A stretch of DNA of 42,129 nucleotides from an uncultured Bacteroides sp. GTDB taxonomy: Bacteria > Bacteroidota > Bacteroidia > Bacteroidales > Bacteroidaceae. The position numbers and the translations under genes were made by a program. Below are positions 31,773-41,055 of this stretch, one piece after another (the first letter of the stretch is position 1; each line of letters opens with the position of its first letter). The notes under the pieces were generated by a model. The model was not told the DNA's origin, did no database searches, and saw nothing but the letters and a program-made list of their open reading frames with translations. Where the stretch lies: assembly GCA_900553815.1 (NCBI GenBank), contig USEY01000026.1, forward strand, positions 1-42,129, given 5' to 3'.

Positions 31773-32423
31773 ATGACATTAAAAGAATTCTTTTCGTTCA
31801 AGCAGAACAAATTCTTCTGGATAAACATCATCGGCATGATTGTAGTAGTTGTGGGTGTCATATTTGGTGTACTGAAAGCCATCGATGCCTACACCCGGCA
31901 TGGCGAAGCCGTAGTGGTGCCCGATGTTAAAGGCCTCAGCCTGGCCGATGCGCAAAAGATGTTCAGCGACCGCAAGCTGAACTGTGTGGTGGCAGACTCA
32001 AACTACGTGAAGTCGCTGCCGGCAGGCTGCATTCTGGACTACAATCCGACAGCAGGCTTGCGTGTAAAGGAAGGACGCACCATCTACCTAACCATCAACA
32101 CATTGAACATACCATTGCAGGAAGTGCCCGACGTAGCCGACAACAGTTCGGTTCGCCAAGCCGAGGCACGTCTGCTGGCTGCCGGATTCAAACTGACAGG
32201 CAACGACTCCATCCCCGGCGAAAAGGACTGGGTGTATGAAGTGAGATACAAAGGCCAGCCGCTGGGCATGAAAGCCAAGGTGCCGGTAGGTGCTGTGCTG
32301 ACACTGGTCATAGGCAATGGAAGCGAAGCTATTACGTCAGACGACTCATTGGAGGCTGACAGCTTGGGCACAAGTGAACCGACATCAAGCGAAAACGCTG
32401 TGACCGACGACGACTGGTTCTGA
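31773..32423 (+). CDS. PASTA-domain membrane protein
   Basis: 216 residues. Short cytoplasmic N-terminus, one membrane helix (~residues 17-36, INIIGMIVVVVGVIFGVL), then about two or three PASTA repeats on the periplasmic side: VVVPDVKGLSLADAQKMFSDRKLNCVV (~48-74) and VPDVADNSSVRQAEARLLAAGFKLT (~118-142), each with the VPDV...A.. L...G pattern. PASTA domains bind muropeptides or peptidoglycan. There is no kinase domain. The neighbour ddl suggests a cell-wall role. The first gene of a cluster with rluD and ddl (29 bp and -4 bp spacing). Confidence 0.9.
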   Translation: MTLKEFFSFKQNKFFWINIIGMIVVVVGVIFGVLKAIDAYTRHGEAVVVPDVKGLSLADAQKMFSDRKLNCVVADSNYVKSLPAGCILDYNPTAGLRVKEGRTIYLTINTLNIPLQEVPDVADNSSVRQAEARLLAAGFKLTGNDSIPGEKDWVYEVRYKGQPLGMKAKVPVGAVLTLVIGNGSEAITSDDSLEADSLGTSEPTSSENAVTDDDWF

Positions 32424-32452
32424 GAAAATACAAAGAAAGCAGAAAACAAAAA

Positions 32453-33523
32453 ATGGCTGACATAGAAGACTTTGACATAGACAACGACTGTCTGGACGAC
32501 GTGGAGCCCGTGGGCGACGAGGCGCAACTGTACGAACACTTCCGCGTGGTGGTGGACAAGGGACAGGAAATGATAAGGGTGGACAAGTACTTGTTCGACC
32601 GCATCACCAACGCCTCGCGCAACCGCATCCAGAAAGCTGCCGATGCCGGCTTTGTCATGGCCAACGGCAAGCCCGTGAAGAGCAGCTACAAGGTGAAGCC
32701 GCTCGATGTCATCACGGTGATGATGGACCGTCCGCGCTACGAAAACGAGGTTATCCCCGAAGACATTCCGCTGAACATTGTCTACGAAGACCGTTACCTG
32801 ATGGTGGTGAACAAGCCGGCCGGCCTGGTGGTACATCCCGGACACGGCAATTACCGCGGCACGCTGGTCAACGCCATTGCCTGGCACATGAAGGACGTGC
32901 CCGACTATGACGCTAACGACCCGCACGTGGGCCTGGTGCACCGCATTGACAAGGACACCTCAGGCCTGCTGGTCATAGCCAAGACACCCGACGCCAAGAC
33001 CAACCTGGGCAACCAGTTCTTCCACAAGACCACCAAACGCCGCTACCGTGCACTGGTGTGGGGCAATGTAGAGCAGGACGAAGGCACCGTGACGGGCGAC
33101 ATTGCCCGCAACCCGCGCGACCGCATGCAGATGACCGTCGTACCCGACGGTGAAGGCAAACATGCCGTCACCCACTATCGCGTGCTCGAACGCTTTGGCT
33201 ACGTCACACTGGTGGAGTGCATCCTCGAGACCGGCCGTACACACCAGATACGTGTACACATGAAACACATCGGCCACATACTGTTCAACGACGAGCGCTA
33301 TGGCGGCCACGAAATATTGAAAGGAACCCATTTTGCCAAATACAAACAATTTGTAAACAATTGCTTCGACATCTGTCCGCGCCAGGCGCTGCACGCCATG
33401 ACGCTGGGTTTTGTCCATCCCGCCACCGGCGAGGAGATGTACTTCACCTCCGAACTGCCCGACGACATGGCACAACTCATCGACAAATGGCGAGGCTACA
33501 TCAGTAACAGAGATTTAGAATGA
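32453..33523 (+). CDS. rluD: RluD-family 23S rRNA pseudouridine synthase
   Basis: 356 residues, cytosolic. An acidic N-terminal extension (1-35) is followed by an S4 RNA-binding domain (IRVDKYLFDRITNASRNRIQKAADAG, 41-66) and the RsuA/RluA catalytic domain. Motif II is VGLVHRIDKDTSGLLVIAKT with catalytic Asp166. Further motifs are RYRALVWG and ETGRTHQIRVHMKHIGH. RluD makes pseudouridines in helix 69 of 23S rRNA (positions 1911/1915/1917 in E. coli). Exact target sites here are inferred by family. The stop codon overlaps the ddl start by 4 bp. Confidence 0.92.
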   Translation: MADIEDFDIDNDCLDDVEPVGDEAQLYEHFRVVVDKGQEMIRVDKYLFDRITNASRNRIQKAADAGFVMANGKPVKSSYKVKPLDVITVMMDRPRYENEVIPEDIPLNIVYEDRYLMVVNKPAGLVVHPGHGNYRGTLVNAIAWHMKDVPDYDANDPHVGLVHRIDKDTSGLLVIAKTPDAKTNLGNQFFHKTTKRRYRALVWGNVEQDEGTVTGDIARNPRDRMQMTVVPDGEGKHAVTHYRVLERFGYVTLVECILETGRTHQIRVHMKHIGHILFNDERYGGHEILKGTHFAKYKQFVNNCFDICPRQALHAMTLGFVHPATGEEMYFTSELPDDMAQLIDKWRGYISNRDLE

Positions 33524-34497
33524 AACGCACTATCGCTATTGTAGCCGGAGGCGATACCTCCGAGTATGAAGTTTCCCTGCGCAGTGCACAAGGAATCTAC
33601 TCCTTCATCGACAAGGAGAAGTATACATTATATATAGTAGGCATGCACGGCCTCGACTGGCACGTGGAACTGCCCGACGGCACCAAGCAGCCCGTCGACC
33701 GCAATGACTTCAGCTTCCAGCTGAACGGCCAGAAGGTGAAATTCGACTTTGCCTACATCACCATTCATGGCACTCCGGGCGAAGACGGCCGTCTGCAGGG
33801 CTACTTTGACATGCTGCGCATCCCCTACTCGTGCTGTGGCGTGCTGGCTGCCTCACTGACCTACGACAAGTTTGCCTGCAACCAGTACCTGCACTCATTC
33901 GGTGTGCGCATTGCCGATTCGCTGCTCCTGCGCCGCGGACAGAGCATCACCGACGACGAAGTGGTAGAGAAGATAGGCTTGCCCTGTTTCATCAAACCCA
34001 GCCTGGGAGGCTCCAGCTTCGGCGTGACCAAGGTGAAGACTCGCGAACAGATACAGCCCGCCATTGCCAAGGCTTTCGACGAAGCCCAAGAGGTATTGGT
34101 AGAGGCATTTATGGACGGCACAGAGCTGACTTGCGGCTGCTACAAGACCAAAGACAAGTCGGTAGTATTCCCTATTTCCGAAATTGTAAGCCACAACGAA
34201 TACTTCGACTACAAGGCGAAGTACAACGGTGAGTCCGACGAGATTACGCCGGCGCGCATATCCGACGAACTGACAGACCGGGTAAAGAAACTGACCTCGG
34301 CCATCTATGACATCCTGGGCGCACAGGGCATTATCCGCGTGGACTACATCATTACCGAAGGCGACAAGATAAACCTACTTGAAGTGAACACCACGCCCGG
34401 CATGACTTCCACGAGTTTCATTCCCCAGCAGGTACGTGCCGCCGGTATGGACATCAAGGATGTAATGACTGACATTATTGAGAACAAGTTTCAATAA
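33520..34497 (+). CDS. ddl: D-alanine--D-alanine ligase
   Basis: A 325-residue cytosolic ATP-grasp enzyme of peptidoglycan synthesis. N-terminal AIVAGGDTSEYEVSLRSAQ, ATP-grasp loops LPCFIKPSLGGSSFGVTKV and EVLVEAFMDGTELTCG, and the C-terminal metal and D-Ala site LLEVNTTPGMTSTSFIPQQ. YNGESDEITPARIS is the omega-loop region. ATG 33520 overlaps the upstream rluD stop (ATGA), so the two are translationally coupled. Confidence 0.95.
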   Translation: MKRTIAIVAGGDTSEYEVSLRSAQGIYSFIDKEKYTLYIVGMHGLDWHVELPDGTKQPVDRNDFSFQLNGQKVKFDFAYITIHGTPGEDGRLQGYFDMLRIPYSCCGVLAASLTYDKFACNQYLHSFGVRIADSLLLRRGQSITDDEVVEKIGLPCFIKPSLGGSSFGVTKVKTREQIQPAIAKAFDEAQEVLVEAFMDGTELTCGCYKTKDKSVVFPISEIVSHNEYFDYKAKYNGESDEITPARISDELTDRVKKLTSAIYDILGAQGIIRVDYIITEGDKINLLEVNTTPGMTSTSFIPQQVRAAGMDIKDVMTDIIENKFQ

Positions 34498-34528
34498 GAA
34501 AAGCGACTGACATTGATTTTTGAGTTTC

Positions 34529-34602
34529 TTAGTTTATAAGTTTCAGAGTCTTCAAACAGTTGTAAAGAAACAACTTACGAACTCCAAAAACTTATAAACT
34601 AA
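34529..34602. repeat. Large intergenic stem-loop
   Basis: TTAGTTTATAAGTTT (34529-34543) pairs perfectly with AAACTTATAAACTAA (34588-34602). An inner GTTGT/ACAAC pairing fills the loop. It lies between ddl and the acyltransferase gene and is followed by an A-rich run on the plus strand. Terminator, attenuator or repeat element is undecided. Confidence 0.6.
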
Positions 34603-34657
34603 AAAACAAAAGAACCAAATACACATAATTTAGAGCTAACCCTTAATCACTAATGAT

Positions 34658-35815
34658 ATGAATACGGAATTTGATGAGATTCGCCCCTATCATGACGAGG
34701 AGCTGCCTCAAGTTTTTGAAGAATTAATAGCCGACCCTGCTTTCAGGCAAGTAGTGGGCGCTGTGATGCCCGGTATCCCTTTCGAGGCCATTGCCCAGCA
34801 GATGCGCGCCTGCAAAACCAAATTTGCATTCCAAAAGACGTTTTGCTACGGCATTCTGAAGAAGCTTATAAAAGAGACAACTTGCGGAGTGACACTCGAC
34901 CGGAGCGAACTGACCGACAAGTCGAAAGCTTATACCTATATCTCCAACCATCGCGACATCATACTCGACTCGGGCCTCCTCTCCATCCTGCTGGTGGACG
35001 AAGGCGGCGACACGGTGGAGATAGCCATTGGCGACAACTTGCTCATCTATCCGTGGATTAAGAAACTGGTGCGCATCAACAAGTCGTTCATCGTACAACG
35101 TGGATTGCCCATGCGCCAGATGCTGGAGTCGTCAGCACGCATGTCGCGCTACATGCACTACACCATTGGCGAGAAGCAGCAGTCCATCTGGATTGCCCAG
35201 CGCGAAGGCCGCGCCAAGGATTCGGACGACCGCACACAGGACAGTGTGCTCAAGATGCTGGCCATTGGCGGCGAAGGCGACATCATCGACCGCCTCATGC
35301 AGATGAACATCGCACCGCTCTCCATCTCTTACGAGTACGACCCTTGCGACTTCCTCAAAGCCATGGAGTTCCAGCTGAAGCGTGACAACCCCGACTACAA
35401 GAAGACAACTGCCGACGACCTGAACAACATGCAGACCGGATTGATGGGCTACAAAGGACGTGTACACTTCCACATGGCTCCCTGCATCAACGACCGCCTG
35501 GCCAAACTCAACCGCACCTTGCCCAAACAAGAGCTGTATGCCACCGTCTCTGCCATCATCGACAAGGAGATTCACCGTGGCTACCGACTGTATCCCGGCA
35601 ACTATGTGGCTGCCGACTTGCTGGCCGGTGACCGGACTTTTGCTTCTCACTACACCGACGAAGAAAAGCAGCAGTTCACCGCCTATCTGGACAAGCAGCT
35701 GTCACGCATTCCCTTGCCCAACAAGGACGAAAACTTCCTGCGTGAAAAGATGTTGCAGATGTATGCCAATCCGCTGAAGAACCATTTAACAGCCACCCGC
35801 AATGAACAGGAATAA
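34658..35815 (+). CDS. Lysophospholipid acyltransferase-like protein
   Basis: 385 residues. PlsC-like acyltransferase domain: motif I is ISNHRDIILDSG (His98), a His-x5-Asp variant of the usual His-x4-Asp; motif III is WIAQREGRAKDSDD, where EGR matches the acyl-acceptor binding region. There is no transmembrane helix; the family member is large because of ~75 N-terminal and ~180 C-terminal extra residues. It likely acylates a lysophospholipid or glycerolipid at the inner membrane face. The NigD-like lipoprotein gene overlaps its 3' end by 14 bp. Confidence 0.8.
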   Translation: MNTEFDEIRPYHDEELPQVFEELIADPAFRQVVGAVMPGIPFEAIAQQMRACKTKFAFQKTFCYGILKKLIKETTCGVTLDRSELTDKSKAYTYISNHRDIILDSGLLSILLVDEGGDTVEIAIGDNLLIYPWIKKLVRINKSFIVQRGLPMRQMLESSARMSRYMHYTIGEKQQSIWIAQREGRAKDSDDRTQDSVLKMLAIGGEGDIIDRLMQMNIAPLSISYEYDPCDFLKAMEFQLKRDNPDYKKTTADDLNNMQTGLMGYKGRVHFHMAPCINDRLAKLNRTLPKQELYATVSAIIDKEIHRGYRLYPGNYVAADLLAGDRTFASHYTDEEKQQFTAYLDKQLSRIPLPNKDENFLREKMLQMYANPLKNHLTATRNEQE

Positions 35816-36491
35816 GCTGTCCGTATGTCTGTTGCTCTGCATGTCCGCACTGTTTGGCCTGCTGTCCGGTTGCCAAGAGGATGAATACCATTACCCGTCG
35901 GTCAAGCTTGAGTTCCTGACTGTCGGCGCCGACAGCCAAGGAAAGCTAAGCTACCTCATTACTGACACGGGTAAGGAGTATCCATTGGCCAACAGCATAT
36001 CCAACGACTACTTCAAGCCCGACACCCTGATACGCATCATCGGCAACTACGAACTGACGGCAAACGACGGCAACAGCGAAAGCGCCCTGCTCTACAGTGC
36101 TTCCAATGCCATTGCTCCCGTTCCTATTACAGCCGACAAGTTTGCCGACGGAGTGAAGACCGACCCGGTAGATGTACAAAGCATCTGGTTGGGCTGGAAC
36201 TACCTGAACATGGTACTGGAAGTGAAGGCACAAGACAAGCCCCATAAGTTTCACTTTGTGGAAGATAGCTATGCGGTCGAAGGCAACCGCGCCACCGTCA
36301 GCCTGACGCTCTATCACGACGATGGCGACGATGTGCAGGCATACACCCAACGGGCCTATTGCTCCATACCCTTGCAACAGTATGTCACGAGAGGCATTGA
36401 GACAGTGCGGCTAAGTATCGACATACACACCTACGCAGGCAAAATCAATACCTATCAGTTTGACTACACGCCTGCCGAGACAGACAACTGA
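35802..36491 (+). CDS. NigD-like lipoprotein
   Basis: 229 residues. Lipoprotein signal with lipobox LLSGC (Cys24). The body is all-beta: a first half (VKLEFLTVGADSQGKLSYLITDTGKEYPL...) typical of the N-terminal OB-like domain of NigD-like proteins, and a second half (AVEGNRATVSLTLYHDDGDDVQAYTQRAYCSIPL) matching its C-terminal domain. The family is widespread in Bacteroidetes with no firm role; NigD was first linked to nigrescin bacteriocin regions. Start at 35802, overlapping the acyltransferase stop by 14 bp. Confidence 0.85.
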   Translation: MNRNKLSVCLLLCMSALFGLLSGCQEDEYHYPSVKLEFLTVGADSQGKLSYLITDTGKEYPLANSISNDYFKPDTLIRIIGNYELTANDGNSESALLYSASNAIAPVPITADKFADGVKTDPVDVQSIWLGWNYLNMVLEVKAQDKPHKFHFVEDSYAVEGNRATVSLTLYHDDGDDVQAYTQRAYCSIPLQQYVTRGIETVRLSIDIHTYAGKINTYQFDYTPAETDN

Positions 36492-36544
36492 AATTCTTTC
36501 CTTTAACTTAAAAACAACTCACAGCCAAAGAATATAGTAAGCGT

Positions 36545-36931
36545 ATGAAAACCTGGTTTGCATCCCTTTGTCTCTTTTTTTCCTCCCTCGTGGCTTGCCA
36601 GCCCAAAGGTGGTGAATTCAAATCCCTGCCGGTAGACGACTTTGCCGGCATCATCAGCAACCCTGATGTACAGCTGCTGGACGTACGTACCGTGGCCGAA
36701 TACTCAGAAGGACATATTCCCGGCAGCATCAACCTCAACGTGCTAGACGAGAGTTTCGAAGCAATGGCTGACTCCGTGCTGCAAAAGGAACGCCCCGTAG
36801 CCTTGTATTGCCGCAGCGGCAAACGCAGCAAAAAAGCAGCCGGCATATTGAGTAAAAAAGGCTTTAAAGTCTACGAACTGGACAAAGGGTTCCAAGCCTG
36901 GCAGGCTGCCGACCAGAAGATAGAAAAATAG
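36545..36931 (+). CDS. Rhodanese-domain lipoprotein
   Basis: 128 residues. Lipoprotein signal ending LVAC (Cys18). A single rhodanese domain follows: VQLLDVRTVAEYSEGHIPGSINLN and the active-site loop LYCRSGKRSKKAA with catalytic Cys89. The six-residue loop CRSGKR fits a sulfurtransferase. It is predicted on the periplasmic side, a common arrangement in Bacteroidetes. The gene follows the NigD-like gene by 53 bp and ends at a bidirectional terminator. Confidence 0.9.
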   Translation: MKTWFASLCLFFSSLVACQPKGGEFKSLPVDDFAGIISNPDVQLLDVRTVAEYSEGHIPGSINLNVLDESFEAMADSVLQKERPVALYCRSGKRSKKAAGILSKKGFKVYELDKGFQAWQAADQKIEK

Positions 36932-36987
36932 GCGGCTCACCAGATATCATTCTGGTAAACCGCCCATCGGCAAGTTAATAAGTTCTT

Positions 36988-37023
36988 AAACGGGTTATTT
37001 GACGAAAAGCAAATAGCCCGTTT
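36988..37023. terminator. Bidirectional terminator between convergent genes
   Basis: AAACGGGTTATTTG (36988-37001) pairs with CAAATAGCCCGTTT (37010-37023), 14 bp with one G-T, between the rhodanese gene and the convergent carbamoyltransferase gene. Confidence 0.8.
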
Positions 37024-37038
37024 ATTGTATCTCCTTCT

Positions 37039-37992
37039 TTACAGGCTTTCCAGCAATCGCTTCAGCACCACCGTAGCCGAGATTTCGCGGTTGGCAGCTT
37101 CGGGAATGACGATACTCTGCGGACTTTCAATCACGTCATCGGTCACAATCATGTTACGGCGCACGGGCAGACAGTGCATGAAGTAAGCATTGTTGGTCAC
37201 AGCCATCTGGCGGTCGCTCACCGTCCAGGCACGGTCCTTGCTCAATATCTGTCCGTAGTTGTCGCCGGTATAAGCCGCCCAGTTCTTGGCATAAACGAAA
37301 TCGGCACCTTCAAAAGCCTTCATCTGGTCATATTCCACACGGGCATTGCCTACAAACTTCGGGTCCAGTTCATAGCCTTCCGGATGGGTGATGACAAACT
37401 CATAGTCAGTAGCATTCATCCATTCGGCAAACGAGTTGGGCACGGCCTGCGGCAGCGGACGCGGATGGGGTGCCCAGGTCATAACCACTTTGGGACGGGC
37501 TTTCTTCTTGTACTCCTCGATAGTAATGAGGTCGGCAAAACTCTGCAGCGGATGGCGTGTAGCAGCCTCCATGGAGAAAACCGGCCGGCCTGAATACTTG
37601 ATAAACTGATTCAGGATAACTTCATTATAATCATAGTCCCTGTTTTCGAAGCGGGCAAAAGAGCGTACACCGATGATGTCGCAATAACAGCCCATCACCG
37701 GAATAGCCTCCAGCAGATGTTCGGGCTTGTCACCGTCCATGATAACTCCGCGCTCAGTCTCCAGCTTCCAGGCACCTTGGTTAATGTCAAGTACAATAAC
37801 GTTCATACCCAGGTTAAGGGCTGCTTTCTGGGTACTGAGACGGGTACGCAGACTGGAGTTAAAGAAAATCATCATCAACGTCTTGTTACGTCCCAGCTCT
37901 ACATATTTAAAACGGTCTTTCTTGATTTCAAACGCTTCGTCTAGTGCAGTCTTCAGGTTGCCGATGTCCTGCACGCAGGTAAAGTTCTTCAT
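37039..37992 (-). CDS. argF': N-succinylornithine carbamoyltransferase
   Basis: A 317-residue cytosolic transcarbamylase of the Bacteroides-type arginine pathway that carbamoylates N-succinyl-L-ornithine. Carbamoyl-phosphate motif NSSLRTRLST (45-54) and C-terminal MHCLPVRRN (HCLP). Pro90 (MDGDKPEH) is the residue known from B. fragilis SOTCase to favour the succinyl substrate; acetylornithine enzymes have Glu there. The protein is far from classic ArgF in spacing. proA follows on the same strand beyond a porin-like gene. Confidence 0.93.
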   Translation of the reverse strand: MKNFTCVQDIGNLKTALDEAFEIKKDRFKYVELGRNKTLMMIFFNSSLRTRLSTQKAALNLGMNVIVLDINQGAWKLETERGVIMDGDKPEHLLEAIPVMGCYCDIIGVRSFARFENRDYDYNEVILNQFIKYSGRPVFSMEAATRHPLQSFADLITIEEYKKKARPKVVMTWAPHPRPLPQAVPNSFAEWMNATDYEFVITHPEGYELDPKFVGNARVEYDQMKAFEGADFVYAKNWAAYTGDNYGQILSKDRAWTVSDRQMAVTNNAYFMHCLPVRRNMIVTDDVIESPQSIVIPEAANREISATVVLKRLLESL

Positions 37993-38024
37993 TTCTTCTT
38001 GTCATTTATGGTTCTTGATGAGGG

Positions 38025-38032
38025 CAAAATTA
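38025..38032 (-). promoter_or_regulatory. -7 element (TAATTTTG) of the carbamoyltransferase gene
   Basis: A TAnnTTTG match on the minus strand (38032-38025), 33 bp before the ATG at 37992. The rest of the 272-bp divergent gap holds only the porin promoter. Confidence 0.6.
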
Positions 38033-38224
38033 AAAAATAATCTTTGAAGTTCTCCGTTTTACTGATTCATATTTCGCAATTCAGAGGCAAAAAGCCTCCG
38101 GCAAACAGCTCTTCAAAAGCAGAACTTACAGAGCAGTCATTCCATCAACACGCTTTGCCATGTTTCCATCTCCAGACTCTGTTTTTTTCCTTATAGACAT
38201 AGCACATGTATCGCTTTTTTTGCG

Positions 38225-38232
38225 TACGTTTG
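38225..38232 (+). promoter_or_regulatory. -7 element (TACGTTTG) of the porin-like gene
   Basis: A TAnnTTTG match 33 bp before ATG 38265. Confidence 0.5.
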
Positions 38233-38264
38233 TACAAACGCCCACGGCATAATATAAACAACGT

Positions 38265-39455
38265 ATGGAGAAAGCTATGAAAAACGCCCTTTTATCGGCT
38301 TGCCTGTTTCTGGCAGCCGTGAACTTGTATGCTCAGGAACCTTTGATTCGCCCTGAAGAAGGACGTACACTGCTCGAACGGGTGACCGACGACGGTAAGT
38401 CCATTGCGTCGAGCAGCATGAATTTACAGTTCTATACATCGGGGACGGCCGACTTCAACGACGGAACCCTTGAAGAAGCTGCCTTCAAGCTGAACGGCGT
38501 CAAGCTGGAGATTCTGGGTACCTTCGGCCGGGACTTCTCCTACCACTTCCGACAGTCATATAATAAGTACAGCAATCCACATGCACTGGACAATCTGTCG
38601 TCGTCCATCGAATGCGCACTGGTGAAGTGGGACATCAGCAAGCGCTTTGCATTGACTGTGGGCAAGCAAGCCATTGAACTGGGCGGATATGAATATTGGG
38701 TGAACGCCATCAAAGTACGCGAATTCTCCGACTTCAACAACTACCTGGCCTGCTGGCAGGCAGGAGTGACGGGCACAGTGACCCTGAACGACAACCAGAA
38801 ACTAAACTTGCAACTGGTAAACAACCGCAACGGAAGTGACGAAGACGTCTTCCTGTATGGTCGTCCCGAGGGAGTGGGCAAAGTGAAAGTGCCCATGCTG
38901 GCCACTGCCAACTGGGACGGATATTTTGCCGAACGCGCTCTAAACCTGCGCTACTCGGCATCATGGGGCCAGCTGGCACAAGGCAGAAACATCCTCTACC
39001 TGACAGCCGGCAATGTGTGGCAAAAAGGGCCGGTAATAGCCTACATTGACCTGATGTACTCGCGCGAAGGAGTGGACAGCAAAGGACTGGTCAGCGAACT
39101 GTCTGCTTCTAGTCCCGAAGGAGGAGTGACAGCACAACATGTGGAATACTTCAGCACGATAGCCAACTGCGACTACCGCATACATCCACATTGGAACATT
39201 TATCTGAAGGGAGCTTACGAAACGGCACGCGTCTACCGCGCCAACGGTCCCTACACCAAGGGACTCTACCGGAAGACATGGAACACCCAGGCCTGTGTGG
39301 AGTATTATCCGATGAAGAACAGCGAACTGCTCATCTTCCTGCACTTGCTCTACAAGCATCATGGCCTGACTGCCCGTGCCCGTTCACTGGGCACAAGCAG
39401 CTATGACTCACAGCGCATCTCACTGGGACTTGTCTACACGATACCGGTATTCTAA
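38265..39455 (+). CDS. Outer-membrane beta-barrel (porin O/P-like)
   Basis: 396 residues. Signal peptide cleaved after ...NLYAQ (about residue 24). The rest shows alternating amphipathic strands with aromatic girdles: SSMNLQFYTSGTADFNDGTLEEAAFKLNGVKLEILG, YHFRQSYNKYSN, VKWDISKRFALTVGKQAIELGGYEYW, and a final strand QRISLGLVYTIPVF ending in Phe, the classic C-terminal barrel signal. It resembles the phosphate-selective porin O/P family. The substrate is unknown. ATG 38277 (MKNALLSA) is a possible alternative start. Confidence 0.85.
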   Translation: MEKAMKNALLSACLFLAAVNLYAQEPLIRPEEGRTLLERVTDDGKSIASSSMNLQFYTSGTADFNDGTLEEAAFKLNGVKLEILGTFGRDFSYHFRQSYNKYSNPHALDNLSSSIECALVKWDISKRFALTVGKQAIELGGYEYWVNAIKVREFSDFNNYLACWQAGVTGTVTLNDNQKLNLQLVNNRNGSDEDVFLYGRPEGVGKVKVPMLATANWDGYFAERALNLRYSASWGQLAQGRNILYLTAGNVWQKGPVIAYIDLMYSREGVDSKGLVSELSASSPEGGVTAQHVEYFSTIANCDYRIHPHWNIYLKGAYETARVYRANGPYTKGLYRKTWNTQACVEYYPMKNSELLIFLHLLYKHHGLTARARSLGTSSYDSQRISLGLVYTIPVF

Positions 39456-39609
39456 ACATTAGGAATTAAAGGAATTAGAAGGAATTCTCGCCCACCCAAG
39501 ACGGACTTGGAAGTTTAAGGCCAATAGAAAGTGGAAACAAAAGTAAGTGCTTTCTAAATATTGAACACTAACCGCTTACCACTTACCACAAACCGCTGAA
39601 ACCTCCCGG

Positions 39610-40860
39610 TTACTTGGGTCTGATCTGTCCTTCCCCTTCTACAACCCACTTATAGGTAGTGATTTCCTCCAGCCCCATTGGACCACGGGCGTGCAGTTTC
39701 TGCGTGCTGATGCCAATCTCGGCACCCAGCCCGAACTGTGCACCGTCGGTAAAGGAAGTAGGCGCATTGACATAGACACAGGCGGCATCTACCACCCGAC
39801 AGAAGCGGTCGGCACGTTCCTTATCTTCGGTCACAATGCACTCACTATGTTTCGAACTGTTCAGACGAATGTGTTCCAAAGCGCCATCCAAACCGTCTAC
39901 AGTCTTAATGGCCAGTTTGTAGTCCAGGAACTCCGTACCGTAGCTCTCCGCAGTGGAGTGTTGCAACAGGTCTGCCGGATAGTGTCCCTGCAAAGCATCG
40001 TAAGCAAGAGCATCTGCATAGAGAATGACGTTACTTTCCTGCAACGGTGCGCAAAGGGCAGGCAGGTCGGCCAGCCGGGCATTGTCAACCAGCAGACAGT
40101 CAAGAGCATTGCACACGCTGACGCGACGCGTCTTGGCATTGTTAACAATGGCTGTGCCTTTCTTCAAGTCGCCGTAGCGGTCAAAGTAGGTGTGACAAAT
40201 GCCGGCTCCGGTCTCAATGACAGGAATTGTGGCATTCTGACGGACAAAATTGATAAGCCGGCTACTGCCACGCGGAATAATAAGGTCTACATAGCCGTTG
40301 GCATGCAAAAGTTGCGCGGTAGCCTCGTGGTCGGCAGGCAGCAGTTCCACGATGTGCGGATCTATGCCAAATAGCTCCAGCACACGATGAATGACACTCA
40401 CAATGGCCCGGTTAGAGCAATCAGCATCACTGCCACCCTTCAGTATGCAGGCATTGCCGCTCTTCAGACAAAGGGAAAATACATCGAAACTGACATTGGG
40501 ACGTGCTTCGTAGATAATTCCGATTACTCCGAAAGGAACGCTTACACGCTTAATCTTCAGTCCATTCGGGCGTACGGTTTCTTTCAGCACCCGTTCCAGC
40601 GGTGAAGGCAGGAGTGCCACGTTGCGTGTATCAGAGGCTATGCCCTGCAAACGTTCGGCAGTCAGCTTCAGGCGGTCATATTTAGGATTGGCAGGGTCCA
40701 TGCGGTCCAGGTCTTTCCGGTTCTCGGCCAGGATAAAGTCCGTATTCTCTATGGCTGCATCGGCCACAGCCCGCAAAACCTCGTTTATTTTCTGGTCATC
40801 AATGGCCAGCAATTGGCGGCTGGCAGCCTGCACTTTGGCAAAAGTAGTATTCAAGTCCAT
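39610..40860 (-). CDS. proA: Glutamate-5-semialdehyde dehydrogenase (gamma-glutamyl phosphate reductase)
   Basis: A 416-residue cytosolic ALDH-fold enzyme, second step of proline synthesis, reducing gamma-glutamyl phosphate with NADPH. Signature [34 protein letters not shown], the catalytic Cys in [15 protein letters not shown], and the C-terminal [36 protein letters not shown]. Full length. In Bacteroides proA and proB often sit near the arginine gene of this locus; proB is not in the window. Confidence 0.97.
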   Translation of the reverse strand: MDLNTTFAKVQAASRQLLAIDDQKINEVLRAVADAAIENTDFILAENRKDLDRMDPANPKYDRLKLTAERLQGIASDTRNVALLPSPLERVLKETVRPNGLKIKRVSVPFGVIGIIYEARPNVSFDVFSLCLKSGNACILKGGSDADCSNRAIVSVIHRVLELFGIDPHIVELLPADHEATAQLLHANGYVDLIIPRGSSRLINFVRQNATIPVIETGAGICHTYFDRYGDLKKGTAIVNNAKTRRVSVCNALDCLLVDNARLADLPALCAPLQESNVILYADALAYDALQGHYPADLLQHSTAESYGTEFLDYKLAIKTVDGLDGALEHIRLNSSKHSECIVTEDKERADRFCRVVDAACVYVNAPTSFTDGAQFGLGAEIGISTQKLHARGPMGLEEITTYKWVVEGEGQIRPK

Positions 40861-40897
40861 CTTTTTGTGGTTTTTATAAGAAAATTCAAGCTGGAAG

Positions 40898-40905
40898 CAA
40901 ATGTA
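40898..40905 (-). promoter_or_regulatory. -7 element (TACATTTG) of proA
   Basis: A TAnnTTTG match on the minus strand (40905-40898), 38 bp before the proA ATG. Confidence 0.6.
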
Positions 40906-40987
40906 CAGAAATAAATCATTCCGCGTTCATCATCAAGCCATATCAATGTAAAAAAACTTTCGAACAGTACATTTTAGTTACCTTATT

Positions 40988-41019
40988 TTTGGTCAGGCGA
41001 AGGAAATGTTATACTTTTG
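40988..41019 (+). promoter_or_regulatory. TetR-fabG operon promoter
   Basis: -33 TTTG (40988-40991), a 20-bp spacer, then -7 TACTTTTG (41012-41019). The apparent upstream TTG start of the regulator (41017) is inside the -7, so ATG 41056 is the start. Confidence 0.75.
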
Positions 41020-41055
41020 CTCAAATTATTAGGGAATGTGCAATCCGGTGCGAAT

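Noticed and set aside
39456..39609. Terminator between the porin-like gene and proA
   Set aside because: Only short GGAATT and AACCGCTTACCAC-type direct repeats; no convincing stem with a T-run.
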